From Dendronalium phyllosphericum CENA369 (GTDB lineage Bacteria; Cyanobacteriota; Cyanobacteriia; Cyanobacteriales; Nostocaceae), in assembly GCF_016056275.1 (NCBI RefSeq), contig NZ_JAECZA010000313.1, positions 1-64,000 of the forward strand: a stretch of DNA of 64,000 nt, written 5' to 3'. Below are positions 25,366 to 35,574 of the stretch, in pieces. Positions within the stretch are counted from its first letter, which is position 1. Each line of letters starts with the position of its first letter. The position numbers and the translations under genes were made by a program. The notes beneath the pieces are model-generated. The model saw only the letters and a list, made by a program, of their open reading frames with translations, was not told the origin of the DNA and ran no database searches.

Positions 25366-25772
25366 CAGACTTACTCCTGACTCTGGTTTAGAGTTTAGCA
25401 AATTACTTGGTATCACATCACTTGACCGCAGAGCAGTTTGAATTGATTAGTGGTTTAACACGATTGAATTTTAATGCCTCAAACAAAACTTTCCTCCAAT
25501 TTATTTCCTACACCCCACACCCCACACCCAAAAGCCTAATAAATACTTTCATACTTTCATACTTTCATACCCATAATTTAATTACCTATCTAATTATTGA
25601 TTTATTAAAAATGAAATTCTTTCAAGACGAGTTCATCCATTGTACTTACCTATCAATCCTCAACATTGAGTGTAAATCAGCACATTACAACCGTTTGTAT
25701 ATTTATGATTTTGGTCACAGCATTTATTCTTTAGACCAAAATAAATTGTAGTTTTTAGAATCCGAGTAGCTG
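25366..25772. other. AT-rich spacer with short tandem repeat
   Basis: The plus-strand frame at 25407-25751 has no family resemblance and passes through repeat DNA. TACTTTCA is repeated three times at 25544-25567. Just before it, CCTACACCCCACA and CACCCAAAAGCC resemble the repeat at about 2526-2550. The rest shows no recognisable feature; it is the outer edge of the peptide cluster. Confidence 0.5.
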
Positions 25773-27797
25773 TTAACCTCTTATCCATTTCAATACATGA
25801 GGAGCTTTATCGTAACGGTATGTAAAGCCGTCCTTGGCCGCGATCGATTCTCCTTTGCTTGCCTTACTTCTAATAGTTTTAATAGAATATAAGGTTAATT
25901 CAGTCATTTCCTTATGAGAAAGTCCTTCACTTGTAGCTTTCTGAGTCAATGTTGCTGATTGGTTTTGGGATTCATTATTAGGCGAACTGTCTATAGTAAT
26001 GTGAGTATTTTCATTGGAGTTCTGGATAATTGTTTTTTGATTTCGATAATCTTGAACTGTTAAAAGTTGCCAACTGGAATTTTGTGTGAGTTCTAGAACC
26101 CATTGATGATAATCAAATAGACTTTCTCGATGTCCAACACTAATAAACGTTGTTTTCGTTTCTTGTAGTTGTTGATATAAATTTCCTTCATTTGTTAAGT
26201 CTAAGGCACTGGTTGCTTCATCTAATATCGTAAACCTTGGATGAGTGACTAAGAGGCGTGCGAAAGCAAGGCGTTGTTGTTCTCCTAGCGATAATATATT
26301 CTCCCAAGGAACTTCTGTATCAAAACCTTCAACTCGACTGAGCAAGTTCTGTAAGTTGACTTGTTGCAAGACTTCTTTAAGTTCTGCATCGGTCATTCGA
26401 CGATTAGTTTTGGGGTAAAGTAACTGTTCGCGCAGAGTTCCCAAGATGATATAAGGACGTTGGGGTAAGAATAAAACTTGTTCTAGGGGAGGTCGCACTA
26501 AACGACCAGTTCCCGCATTCCACAAACCAGCGATCGCTCTCAGTAGAGAACTTTTACCTCGACCACTCGGCCCAACAATTAATAAACCTTCTCCTGGTTG
26601 AACAGAAAGTGACAAATTTTCAACAATGGTCTGTTCATCGTCAGGTGTTTTTAAAGTGACATTCTCAAAAGCAATATGATTTTCTTCGATTGATTTAATG
26701 CTATTTACATTCTCTGGTTGTTTACTAACTGCTGCTAAAGCATTTGAAAATTCAGATAAACGCTCAACGTAACTAGAAAATCGTCCAGAATTGCCAAATT
26801 CCCTAATTAATGTTGCCAAGGCGGACGCAAACTGATTACCAGCGATACTGGCTTGGACAACTTCTCCAAAATCAGCTTGACCACTCATATATAAAGGTGC
26901 AAGTACCAGATATGGAAAGATTTGGATAGCAGACTTATATGCTCCGTCAAAAAATTCTTGATTTCTTTCCCAATCAATCTTGCGTAAAATATTTTTCAGC
27001 AATTGCTCAAATCTGCGTTGAATGATATTCGATTCTTGGTTTTCTCCTTGAAAGAAAGCTATTGATTCAGCGTGATTCCGAAAATGAGTCAGGGCATAAC
27101 TGTATTCTGCTTTAAGTTCTAGTTCCTCTTGATTGATTTTATTTAATTGTTGACCCAAGTAAAAAGCAATTAAATTGCCTACAATAGTATAGACAACCAA
27201 AACGCTAGCTATAAATTGAGAAATTGACCAAAGAATTACTAAAAATGTTGTCATTTCTAGCACTTTTTCTAAAAAAACAGCTGAAAACGAGAGCGCATTG
27301 CTAGTCAAAGGTTCAATTTCTTGGGATATTCTTTGATCTGGGTTATCTATATCATCTCTAAAGGTGATTTTATAATAAGCACGATTTTTTAAATATTGTG
27401 ATAATGTATGATTATTTAACCACTTATACCAATCAAGAGCGATTTTTTTTCTAATAAACTTAGAAAATCCATTTAAGAGTGTCACCCCGATAAGAGCAGC
27501 ACTATAAACTATTAACGTTTTAATAAAATTAGCATAATCTTTCTCTTCAATGACATCGGTTAAATAGCGAGTAACAAAGCTATTAAAGGCACTTAAACCC
27601 ACCAGCGCGATGATTAAAATTATCAGGAGAATGAGCATTATCCATATACGTAGTACGTCTGGAAATGCTCTTTTATCGGATTGTGTGGGATACCAGTAAG
27701 GGCCAAAGATCGCTTTGAAATTATCCCAAAATTTCTGAGAAGCCGGAGGAACGGCATTATTGATTAAGGAGCGATCGCTAACAGCTTGAGTTTGCAT
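25773..27797 (-). CDS. ABC exporter, YddA/SbmA-type permease-ATPase fusion
   Basis: A 674-residue half-transporter. Residues about 45-340 are membrane helices of the SbmA/BacA-like type (ABC_membrane_2). The nucleotide-binding domain (about 370-565) has Walker A GPSGRGKSS, signature LSLGEQQR, Walker B FTILDEATSALD and the H-loop VGHRE. An unusual extra C-terminal 100 residues are Ser/Thr/Gln-rich and then basic. It is the last gene of the minus-strand peptide cluster and probably exports the product; aeruginosin clusters normally carry an ABC exporter. Confidence 0.88.
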   Translation of the reverse strand: MQTQAVSDRSLINNAVPPASQKFWDNFKAIFGPYWYPTQSDKRAFPDVLRIWIMLILLIILIIALVGLSAFNSFVTRYLTDVIEEKDYANFIKTLIVYSAALIGVTLLNGFSKFIRKKIALDWYKWLNNHTLSQYLKNRAYYKITFRDDIDNPDQRISQEIEPLTSNALSFSAVFLEKVLEMTTFLVILWSISQFIASVLVVYTIVGNLIAFYLGQQLNKINQEELELKAEYSYALTHFRNHAESIAFFQGENQESNIIQRRFEQLLKNILRKIDWERNQEFFDGAYKSAIQIFPYLVLAPLYMSGQADFGEVVQASIAGNQFASALATLIREFGNSGRFSSYVERLSEFSNALAAVSKQPENVNSIKSIEENHIAFENVTLKTPDDEQTIVENLSLSVQPGEGLLIVGPSGRGKSSLLRAIAGLWNAGTGRLVRPPLEQVLFLPQRPYIILGTLREQLLYPKTNRRMTDAELKEVLQQVNLQNLLSRVEGFDTEVPWENILSLGEQQRLAFARLLVTHPRFTILDEATSALDLTNEGNLYQQLQETKTTFISVGHRESLFDYHQWVLELTQNSSWQLLTVQDYRNQKTIIQNSNENTHITIDSSPNNESQNQSATLTQKATSEGLSHKEMTELTLYSIKTIRSKASKGESIAAKDGFTYRYDKAPHVLKWIRG

Positions 27798-27847
27798 ATT
27801 CTAAGTTCAATTGCATATATTCTGGATGTAAACTTATTACAAAAAAT

Positions 27848-29233
27848 TCATGCTGAAAGTTTTAAGTCTGGATTTAATGGATGACAAGCCTGAGATGTAA
27901 CTGCATCGTTAATATTAGGCAGTTCATCTTCCACAAACCTTAAGCGAGGATACAAGTAGGCAATAGAGGTTCCTAAAATGGACAAAACTCCCATCATCAT
28001 TAGTAAAAGTCCCATTCCACGACCTGAACCAACACCGATGATTTGTCCGATGCTTCCGGCTAAATAACCGTCAGTAGCCATTAAAGGTTCAAAAACTTTC
28101 TCGGCTAAAGCCCCAATAGTAATTTGTCCTAGAGGTAAAGCTGCGGCTTCAATTGCTCCTTTGAGTGCAAAAATTCTACCTTGTACGCTAGGTTCTACTT
28201 TACTTTGGATCGCAGCTAGCGTGGAACTGGAAATGATTGGTTGTGTCAGGGAGAACAAGAAAATGCTCACAGTGAAGACGATCAGCGAAGGTTGCAATCC
28301 AGCGACGAAAAGAAATACACCATTCAACAGCATACACCCGCAAATCGCATATATTTTGCGTTCTAGTCCTCCCCAGATACTCATCAGCAAGCCGCCTGCT
28401 AAAAGTGCAATGCCAAATAAGGACATGATTGTTCCCAGAACGCCGACGGAAGCGTAATTTAAGACTAAAGGTATTGTGATGACATTAATTCCTCCTACAA
28501 GATAAAAGCTTGACGCAGAGAACAATACCAGTCCTAACAGCCCTGGGCGAGAGGTCAAATATTTAAAGCCGTAAGTTGTTTCATTGACAAATGAACCTCG
28601 ATCTGTTGCAACATCACTTGTATTGACTTGAGGAAATCTCACTAGCATCAGAGAGACAACAGCAATCAACACATTGGTGATATGAAGCAGAATAATTCCT
28701 GGCAATTGCAAAATGCTGAGGAGAAAACCACCTAAAGTTGGGGCAATGATGATGGAAATGCCATACATCAGACTCATCAAACCGTTAGCACGGGTGAGGT
28801 ACTGTTGCGGTACTAGCAAGACTGTGGATGCTGTGTAAGCAGGTGAGTGAAAAGCCATAAAAACAGCAGTGAAGGTATTGGCGAGATAAATGTGCCAAAC
28901 TTCTAACCGACCCATGACAAATAAAACACCGATCGCAATTGTTCCCAAACAAGCCAAGAGATCGGCGATAATCATTGTCTTGCGGCGATCCCATTTATCT
29001 ACCAAAGGCCCGGCAATGGGGGAAATTAAAACGTAAGGTAGAGTATTGAATAGAGAAACCAACGCAAACTGAGTGACTGAACCAGTGCGATTGTAAACCC
29101 AGACATCTAAGGCAAAGCCTGTAGTAGTCGTACCAATTATGGCAATCAACTGTCCTACCCAAACAATCAGAAACAGTCGCATTTCTCGCAGCACAGTCAG
29201 TCTTGATTTTTCCATTATCTGTATGTTGGACAT
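27848..29233 (-). CDS. MFS transporter (DHA3/EntS-like)
   Basis: A 461-residue protein with about 12 predicted membrane helices, the loop motif GPLVDKWDRRKTMI after helix 2 and a PSVQGRIFALKGAIE segment in the second half, as in enterobactin/macrolide exporters. It follows the distal NRPS gene by 194 bp and precedes the ABC exporter by 50 bp, so the cluster has two export systems. Substrate unknown. Confidence 0.88.
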   Translation of the reverse strand: MSNIQIMEKSRLTVLREMRLFLIVWVGQLIAIIGTTTTGFALDVWVYNRTGSVTQFALVSLFNTLPYVLISPIAGPLVDKWDRRKTMIIADLLACLGTIAIGVLFVMGRLEVWHIYLANTFTAVFMAFHSPAYTASTVLLVPQQYLTRANGLMSLMYGISIIIAPTLGGFLLSILQLPGIILLHITNVLIAVVSLMLVRFPQVNTSDVATDRGSFVNETTYGFKYLTSRPGLLGLVLFSASSFYLVGGINVITIPLVLNYASVGVLGTIMSLFGIALLAGGLLMSIWGGLERKIYAICGCMLLNGVFLFVAGLQPSLIVFTVSIFLFSLTQPIISSSTLAAIQSKVEPSVQGRIFALKGAIEAAALPLGQITIGALAEKVFEPLMATDGYLAGSIGQIIGVGSGRGMGLLLMMMGVLSILGTSIAYLYPRLRFVEDELPNINDAVTSQACHPLNPDLKLSA

Positions 29234-29289
29234 AATTTTTGTCTTATAGGTATTTTGGATGTTTTAATCACAGAAACTATGAAAAAACT

Positions 29290-29380
29290 AACCGCATAGA
29301 CGCGCTAGCGGCTACTCTTACGAGAACGCTTGACGGCGAACCCGCAGGGTAGGACACTAAGAATACAAAGGTAAGAAAGT
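29290..29380 (+). repeat. Dispersed CGCAGGGTAGGA-type repeat (copy 1)
   Basis: ACCGCATAGACGCG is followed by a GC-rich insert and by CCCGCAGGGTAGGAC, then an A-rich AAGxxxACAAAG tail. The same order of blocks occurs on the minus strand at 49043-49103 with a different insert. It occupies the spacer between the MFS gene and the distal NRPS. Confidence 0.5.
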
Positions 29381-29427
29381 TTAAAAAGTTTTTGCATAAG
29401 TCATAAATAATTAATTGTTATTTATAT

Positions 29428-32400
29428 TCACATAGCACGGTATTGAGAATTAAATAGTAAGGAAAGTTCACTCAAATGGCATTCGGGATTAGTAATTATC
29501 AGTTCTAGCAACATCAAAAATTGAGTCACTGCACGGCTAATAGTATTAGCATCAAATAAATCGATTTTGTAACACCATTTCCCTTCCATACTTCCTAATG
29601 TTGTTTGTTGCAGATAAATATCCCAATCAAACTCTGCTGTATTAGTAGCAATTGACCAGGGATGAACGGTCAAATTTGTCAGTTTTAAATCTGCTGGCGG
29701 CAAGAAGTTAAACATTACTTGATAGAGTAAAGAATGACTGGGTTCTCGTTTTGGCTGTAGTATTTCTACTAACTTCATAAAGGGCATTTGCTGGCGATCG
29801 CTGGCGGCTAAAAAGTGTCCCCGCACCTGCTGCAACAACTCACTCAGGCTAGGATCGCCCCCTAAATATGTATGTATTGGTAGGGTGTTAATAAAGCAGC
29901 CAATCAATTCTTTGGTTTCTAATTGCTGGCGGTTAGCAAATGGAATACCGACGATAATATCTGTCTGTTTAGTGTAAGAAAATAGAACAATTTTGAAAGC
30001 TGTTAGCAAAGTCACAAACAGAGTTACATTGTGCTGTTGGCTCAAATTTTTCAGAGCATTTGTTAAGCTTTTAGGAATGATAAAAGTTTGACTCGCACCT
30101 GCAAAAGTTCGGATTGGTAAGCGGGGACGATTAGTAGGTAGCTGTAATAAAAGTGTGCTATTGCTTAGTTGCTGCTTCCAGTAATCAAGCTCAGATACAA
30201 AAGCTGGACGAGCAACCCACTGCTGTTGCCAATGGGCAAAGTCAGCATATTGAATGGGTAAATCGGCAAGTGGTGAAGGCTGACCGTGAGAAAATGCTGC
30301 GTATAATTTTGTGAGTTCTTGTAAAAATACACTTACAGACCAACCATCAAAAACTAGATGATGGATAGTGACTATTAGTAAATGCTCGGCATCCGAAAGC
30401 CGTAGTAGTTTGATACGTAATAAAGGCTCTTTTTCTAAATCGAAAGGCTGGTTTTTTTCCTCATTCACAAATTTTTGTGCCAAAGCCTTGCGTTCGGTTT
30501 TAGATTTAGCCAGTTTTCGCAAGTCTACAACTGAAAATGGCAATACTGGCTGTTGGGCTATTTTCTGAATTACTTGCTTATCTGCAACTTCAAAAGTAGT
30601 TCGCAAGACTTCATGACGGCGGACAATTTCTACCAGGCTTTGGGTCAAGGCTGTGACGTTGAGTAAACCTGTCAAGCGATAAGCTAAAGGAATGTTATAA
30701 ACGGGAATGCCTGGATTTAATTGTGTTAATATCCAAAACTCCAGCTGAGTCAAGGAAATTGGCAACTCTTTTATTTTCCGGGGTAGTGGTTTGAAAGATA
30801 AAGTTGTGAGTCCCAAATCATGCTGGCGGTATTCTAAAATCTGTTGCTCTAACTCAACTATCGTTGGGTAATTAAACAAACAGCTGATGGGTAACTCTAC
30901 TTTGAAGGTTTCGCGCAACCGCGCAATAACTTGCATTGCGGATAGGGAATGACCTCCTAAAGCAAAGAAGTTGTCGTGAATCCCCACTTGTTCTAGTCCT
31001 AAAACATCGCTCCAAATTCCTGCTAAAACTTCTTCAGTTGCAGTACGAGGTGGGGTTAAGTCTGTAGAAACATTACGCGTTTCTCTATTTGCAGGTGCAG
31101 GTAAAGCGCGACGTTCTATTTTGCCATTGGGGGTAAAAGGTAAAGCATCCAGCAACTTGACAAAAGCAGCAGGAAGCATATATTCAGGTAGCTTTTGTTT
31201 GAGGTAACAAAGCAGTTCGCTGGTGTCTAAGTGCTGGTGTTTGGGGACAATGTAGGCGACTAAACGCTTGTTTCCTGGTTGGTCTTCTCTGGGGATGACT
31301 ACTGCTTCTTTGACTTGGGGGTGTGCAGCCAGTACGGTTTCAATTTCTCCTAGTTCAATGCGAAAGCCGCGCACCTTCACTTGATTGTCAATACGTCCCA
31401 GAAATTCAATGTTACCATCGCTGAGATATCGGGCGCGATCGCCTGTTTTGTATAAACGCCTCCCATCTTTCTCAATGAATTTTTCCGCAGTTAATTTTGG
31501 CGAATTAATATAACTTCTCGCGATCGCTACACCACCGATATACAATTCTCCAGCAATGCCAATTGGTAATGGTTGCAGATGGCAATCAAGGATGTAGATT
31601 TGCGTATTGGCGATCGCTCGACCAATAGGCGGCAGTTGCGGCCAATTGCTGACAGAATCTTGTAAGGTAAAACTTGTTACTACATGACTCTCCGTTGGGC
31701 CATACTGATTTTGCAGCGTACAATCAGGAAGTTGCTCAAAAAACTTGACTAAATCGGGAGTAATTTGTAACTGTTCTCCGGCTGCGATAATTTGACGCAA
31801 AGATGCGGGATAGGTTTGAGCAATAGCCGCAGCATGAGCTAACTGCTGAAGGGCGACAAAGGGTAGAAACAGTCTTTCTATGTTTTCCTGGGTAATTAAC
31901 TGTAATAATGCAAACCCATCTTTCTGTATTTCTGCTGTAATTAATACTAATGTGCCGCCGCTACACAAAGTAGAAAAGATTTCTTGAAAAGAGACATCAA
32001 AACTGATAGAAGCAAATTGCAGAGTTTTGGCAAAATTAACAGCACTTTCTTGGATTTGCCAATGTAAAAGGTTCGCTAGAGAACGGTGACTCATGGCGAC
32101 ACCTTTAGGTTTACCAGTTGAGCCGGAAGTATGCATCACATAAGCTAAGTTATCTGGTGTAACTTCACTAACAGGATTTTCTTTGCTGTTGTGACAGAAA
32201 ATCTCTAATTTATCTAAGCAAACAACTGTTAATGATGGCTGAGATAAGCTAATTGATGAGTCTGTGAGCAAAACCGAGGCTTGAGAATCGCTCAAAATAT
32301 AACTCAAGCGTTCTTGGGGCGATCGCGAATCTAAAGGTACGTAAGCACCGCCAGCTTTGAGGATTGCCAAAATTCCGACTACCATCGCTAAAGAACGCTC

Positions 32401-33981
32401 AATGCAAATCCCCACATGCACTTCTGGTTTTACTCCCAGGTTTTGGAGATGGTGCGCTAACTGGTTAGCCTGACAATTTAACTCCTGGTAAGTCAGTTGT
32501 TGAGATTGGAAAGAAACTGCGATCGCATTTGGTGTGCGTTCCACCTGTTCTGCAAACAACTGAGCAATACATTTTTGGGGATAATCTTTTTTAGTATCAT
32601 TCCATACTAAGATTTGCTGCTGTTCGGCAGCCGTAAGCATAGATATTTCTGATACTGTCTGCTCAATGTTAGTAACCATACCCTCTAACAAAGTCACCAG
32701 ATGACCCATCATGCGGGTAATCGTTTCCTCATCAAAGCGACTACTATCATAAATAATACGGAGAGATAATTCTTGTCCGGGTACAGCAATAACTGTCAGG
32801 GGATAATTAGTTTGTTCAATAACTCGCCGTTTGGTAATTTGGATGCTTGCACCGGGAATTGAGATAGATGGATATTGTGGGTAATTCTCAAACACCACAA
32901 TACTTTCAAACAAAGGTAAATCTTGGGGAATGTCACTAAGAGCCTGAATATCTACTAACGGACACCAAGAATATTGCGATCGCTCTACTTGTTGCGTCTG
33001 CAATTCCCTCAGCCATTGCCATAAAGGTGTTGCTGTGGGTACTTTCACCCTGACTGGTAGGGTATTAATGAATAATCCCACCATAGATTCCACTCCCGAT
33101 AAAGTGGGAGGACGACCGGATACAGTTGCACCAAATACCAGTTCCGACTCATCGGTGTAGCGACTGAGTAAAGTTGCCCAAGCAGCTTGAATAAAAGTGG
33201 AAACTGTCAGATGATACTGCTGTGCTTGGGACTGTAAAGCCGCAGTTATTGTTGATGATAAACTACACTGGTGTTCGCGATAAGTTTTCGGTTGAGGAGA
33301 ATCTTGCACCTCACTCTGATTTAGTAACAACCGAGTAGGACTAGTGAAGCCTTGAAGCTGTTGTTGCCAAAATTTTTCTGCGGCTTTTAAATCTTGTTGC
33401 TGTAACCAATTAATATAATTTCGATAAGGACGGGGAGTATTTAAATATAAATATTCGCCTTTAATTAAGGCATGATAAAAAGCAAAAATTTCTTTGCAGA
33501 GAATTGGCAAACTCCAGCCATCAATTAGTAGGTGATGAAAACTCCAAATAAATTCGTAAATATCATCAGCAACTCTAATTAAAGTAAAGCGCATCAGAGG
33601 AGCTTTATCAACGATAAAACATTGAATTCTATCTGCTTGTAAAACCGCTTCTAGATGCTTTTTTTGTGTTTTTGCAGAGAAGGAACGCCAATCATCGATT
33701 TGCCAAGGTAAATCTACTTGTTTACATACTACTTGGAGAGGCTTTTCTTGCTTTTCCCAAACAACTAGGGTACGCAAAACTGGGTGACGCTTGACTACTC
33801 GCGCACAGGCTTGCTGAAACAATTCAATATCTAAATTTCCAGATAGTGTGAGACAAAATTGCTCAAAATATACTCCTGATTCTGGCTCGTGTAAAGTATG
33901 AAAAAGCATACCCTGTTGCGTAGGTGAAAGAGGATATATAGATTCAATATTATTATTTTTAATTAGTTGCAGTTTGCTCAT
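29428..33981 (-). CDS. Distal NRPS, C-A-PCP-C, proline-like A domain
   Basis: A 1517-residue NRPS. A first condensation domain has HHLLIDGWS (about 148). The adenylation domain has TSGSTG (about 620) and pocket residues read by eye as D-V-Q-F-I-A-Q-V-V, close to proline codes. A PCP carries GGHSLS (about 1012). A complete second C domain with HHLVFDGWS (about 1210) ends the protein; no thioesterase, reductase or further A domain follows. The domain order matches the AerG-like protein of the same cluster except for a missing second PCP. It could activate Choi, proline or another proline-like acid. A terminal C domain suggests transfer to a free amine or to another carrier. Its A domain lacks the repeat insertions seen in the two other NRPS genes. 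Confidence 0.9.
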   Translation of the reverse strand: MSKLQLIKNNNIESIYPLSPTQQGMLFHTLHEPESGVYFEQFCLTLSGNLDIELFQQACARVVKRHPVLRTLVVWEKQEKPLQVVCKQVDLPWQIDDWRSFSAKTQKKHLEAVLQADRIQCFIVDKAPLMRFTLIRVADDIYEFIWSFHHLLIDGWSLPILCKEIFAFYHALIKGEYLYLNTPRPYRNYINWLQQQDLKAAEKFWQQQLQGFTSPTRLLLNQSEVQDSPQPKTYREHQCSLSSTITAALQSQAQQYHLTVSTFIQAAWATLLSRYTDESELVFGATVSGRPPTLSGVESMVGLFINTLPVRVKVPTATPLWQWLRELQTQQVERSQYSWCPLVDIQALSDIPQDLPLFESIVVFENYPQYPSISIPGASIQITKRRVIEQTNYPLTVIAVPGQELSLRIIYDSSRFDEETITRMMGHLVTLLEGMVTNIEQTVSEISMLTAAEQQQILVWNDTKKDYPQKCIAQLFAEQVERTPNAIAVSFQSQQLTYQELNCQANQLAHHLQNLGVKPEVHVGICIERSLAMVVGILAILKAGGAYVPLDSRSPQERLSYILSDSQASVLLTDSSISLSQPSLTVVCLDKLEIFCHNSKENPVSEVTPDNLAYVMHTSGSTGKPKGVAMSHRSLANLLHWQIQESAVNFAKTLQFASISFDVSFQEIFSTLCSGGTLVLITAEIQKDGFALLQLITQENIERLFLPFVALQQLAHAAAIAQTYPASLRQIIAAGEQLQITPDLVKFFEQLPDCTLQNQYGPTESHVVTSFTLQDSVSNWPQLPPIGRAIANTQIYILDCHLQPLPIGIAGELYIGGVAIARSYINSPKLTAEKFIEKDGRRLYKTGDRARYLSDGNIEFLGRIDNQVKVRGFRIELGEIETVLAAHPQVKEAVVIPREDQPGNKRLVAYIVPKHQHLDTSELLCYLKQKLPEYMLPAAFVKLLDALPFTPNGKIERRALPAPANRETRNVSTDLTPPRTATEEVLAGIWSDVLGLEQVGIHDNFFALGGHSLSAMQVIARLRETFKVELPISCLFNYPTIVELEQQILEYRQHDLGLTTLSFKPLPRKIKELPISLTQLEFWILTQLNPGIPVYNIPLAYRLTGLLNVTALTQSLVEIVRRHEVLRTTFEVADKQVIQKIAQQPVLPFSVVDLRKLAKSKTERKALAQKFVNEEKNQPFDLEKEPLLRIKLLRLSDAEHLLIVTIHHLVFDGWSVSVFLQELTKLYAAFSHGQPSPLADLPIQYADFAHWQQQWVARPAFVSELDYWKQQLSNSTLLLQLPTNRPRLPIRTFAGASQTFIIPKSLTNALKNLSQQHNVTLFVTLLTAFKIVLFSYTKQTDIIVGIPFANRQQLETKELIGCFINTLPIHTYLGGDPSLSELLQQVRGHFLAASDRQQMPFMKLVEILQPKREPSHSLLYQVMFNFLPPADLKLTNLTVHPWSIATNTAEFDWDIYLQQTTLGSMEGKWCYKIDLFDANTISRAVTQFLMLLELIITNPECHLSELSLLFNSQYRAM

Positions 33982-34048
33982 AATTCGTCATTAAGAAACT
34001 ACCTATCTTTACTCTTTCTCTAAGATTTTTCAATTGGCTTATCGCTCG

Positions 34049-35551
34049 CTAAAATTGAAAGTAAACAAAAGGTTGAGGGTTGATTGCTGCCAGCCGAAAT
34101 AAGCCTGAAACCAACACCCCAAAAACAATAGCAAAACTCCAGCTAGGAATTTTCCGCCACCATTGGGTAAACCAACCCTTATAAGCTGCCCAGTGGAGGA
34201 TAGTTAAAGGTACAAAAATCCAGGCAATTTGGAGATTTAAGTTTTGAGAACCAAGGGAAGTGAAGAATAAAAAGGATTTTTCTATTTTGAGCGCAGTTAT
34301 GAGATCCCGACTGCCAAAAAATGGAGCCAAGGCAGAAAAACAATAAAATGTCAGGGGAATACCTAGTAGATTTCGTAGTGGTAATAATGCTTTATAGCGA
34401 GCAACCCAAGATGACCATTGCTTTTGAAGCACTAAAATGATTCCATGTAATCCACCCCAAAAGACAAAATGCCAAGCTGCGCCATGCCAAAATCCTGATA
34501 AAAGCATCAAAATGAGGAGATTTCTGTATTTAAAGAGTTCTGTACGTTCAGCTTTTGGTCGCCTTCTCATTAAAGGAACATAGACATAATCGCGCAACCA
34601 ACTGTAGAGGGTAATGTGCCAACGTTGCCAGAAGTCAGTCATATTGCTGGCAAAGAAGGGAAAATTAAAGTTCAGAGGTAGTTTGTAGCCTAGTAACCCA
34701 GCAGAAGCGATCGCCATATCCGAATAGCCAGAAAAGTCGCAGTATACTTGGATAACAAAAGAAATAACAGCAATCCAACAACTCACGAAAGTATAATTTT
34801 CTGGATTTGAGAAATACTGTTCGACTAAAGGAGAAAGATTATCAGAAATACAGGCTTTCTTAAAATATCCCACAAGAAACAGCATGAATGCTCCCCGAAA
34901 ATCCACATCGCTTAAATTTTTTGGGGTTAGCAGTTGAGGTAAAAAAGTAGATGCTCGGACAATTGGCCCGGCAACCAATTGCGGAAAAAACGTGACAAAT
35001 AGAGAAAAATCCCAAAAATTTCTTACAGGTTTGAGTTTACCTAGATAAATATCCAGGGAATAACTCAGAGTTTGAAAGGTGTAAAAACTAATCCCTGCTG
35101 GCAGAATAATATTTAGAGTGTTAAAGCTGATAGGTAAACCTAAAAAAGCTAATAAGTTAGCAGCAGAATCGGTGAAGAAGTTATAGTATTTAAAAAATCC
35201 TAATATTCCTAAATTTGCGACTAAACTCAGTATTAACCATGCTTTGCGTTGCTGTGGAGTCTGTGGCTTATTTAATAAAGCATTCCAATCCAAAAAACTT
35301 GAATTTTCTGCTTTTTGTAATACCTCCGTCTTGGTAACTTCAATTTGTGATCTAGAGAGCATTAAACCAACAAAGTAATCAATGACTGTCGATAGCAACA
35401 GTAAAAACAGGAAACGCCAATCCCAAGCACTATAGAAGATATAACTACAGACGAGCAGCCACCATTTACGATGATTGTGTTTCTGTAAAGCCCAATAAAC
35501 GCAGAACACAACCAAAAAGAAAAATACAAACCGAAACTCTGTGAATATCAT
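34049..35551 (-). CDS. MBOAT O-acyltransferase (AlgI/DltB-like)
   Basis: A 500-residue multi-pass membrane protein with the MBOAT core: FQTLSYSLDIYLGK, the FFPQLVAGPIVR motif, SGYSDMAIA and the catalytic-His region LLSGFWHGAAWHFVFWGGLHG. Such enzymes pass acyl groups across the membrane to a sugar or polymer. It lies 23 bp after the SGNH-like gene, a classic pairing. Within this cluster it may O-acylate a sugar on the peptide; acylated glycosyl aeruginosins are known, but the link is inferred. Confidence 0.88.
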   Translation of the reverse strand: MIFTEFRFVFFFLVVFCVYWALQKHNHRKWWLLVCSYIFYSAWDWRFLFLLLLSTVIDYFVGLMLSRSQIEVTKTEVLQKAENSSFLDWNALLNKPQTPQQRKAWLILSLVANLGILGFFKYYNFFTDSAANLLAFLGLPISFNTLNIILPAGISFYTFQTLSYSLDIYLGKLKPVRNFWDFSLFVTFFPQLVAGPIVRASTFLPQLLTPKNLSDVDFRGAFMLFLVGYFKKACISDNLSPLVEQYFSNPENYTFVSCWIAVISFVIQVYCDFSGYSDMAIASAGLLGYKLPLNFNFPFFASNMTDFWQRWHITLYSWLRDYVYVPLMRRRPKAERTELFKYRNLLILMLLSGFWHGAAWHFVFWGGLHGIILVLQKQWSSWVARYKALLPLRNLLGIPLTFYCFSALAPFFGSRDLITALKIEKSFLFFTSLGSQNLNLQIAWIFVPLTILHWAAYKGWFTQWWRKIPSWSFAIVFGVLVSGLFRLAAINPQPFVYFQF

Positions 35552-35574
35552 ATTGATTTACATTTAAATAGTGC

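Noticed and set aside
25407..25751. 114-codon plus-strand frame
   Set aside because: Low-complexity, passes through tandem repeats, no homology pattern.
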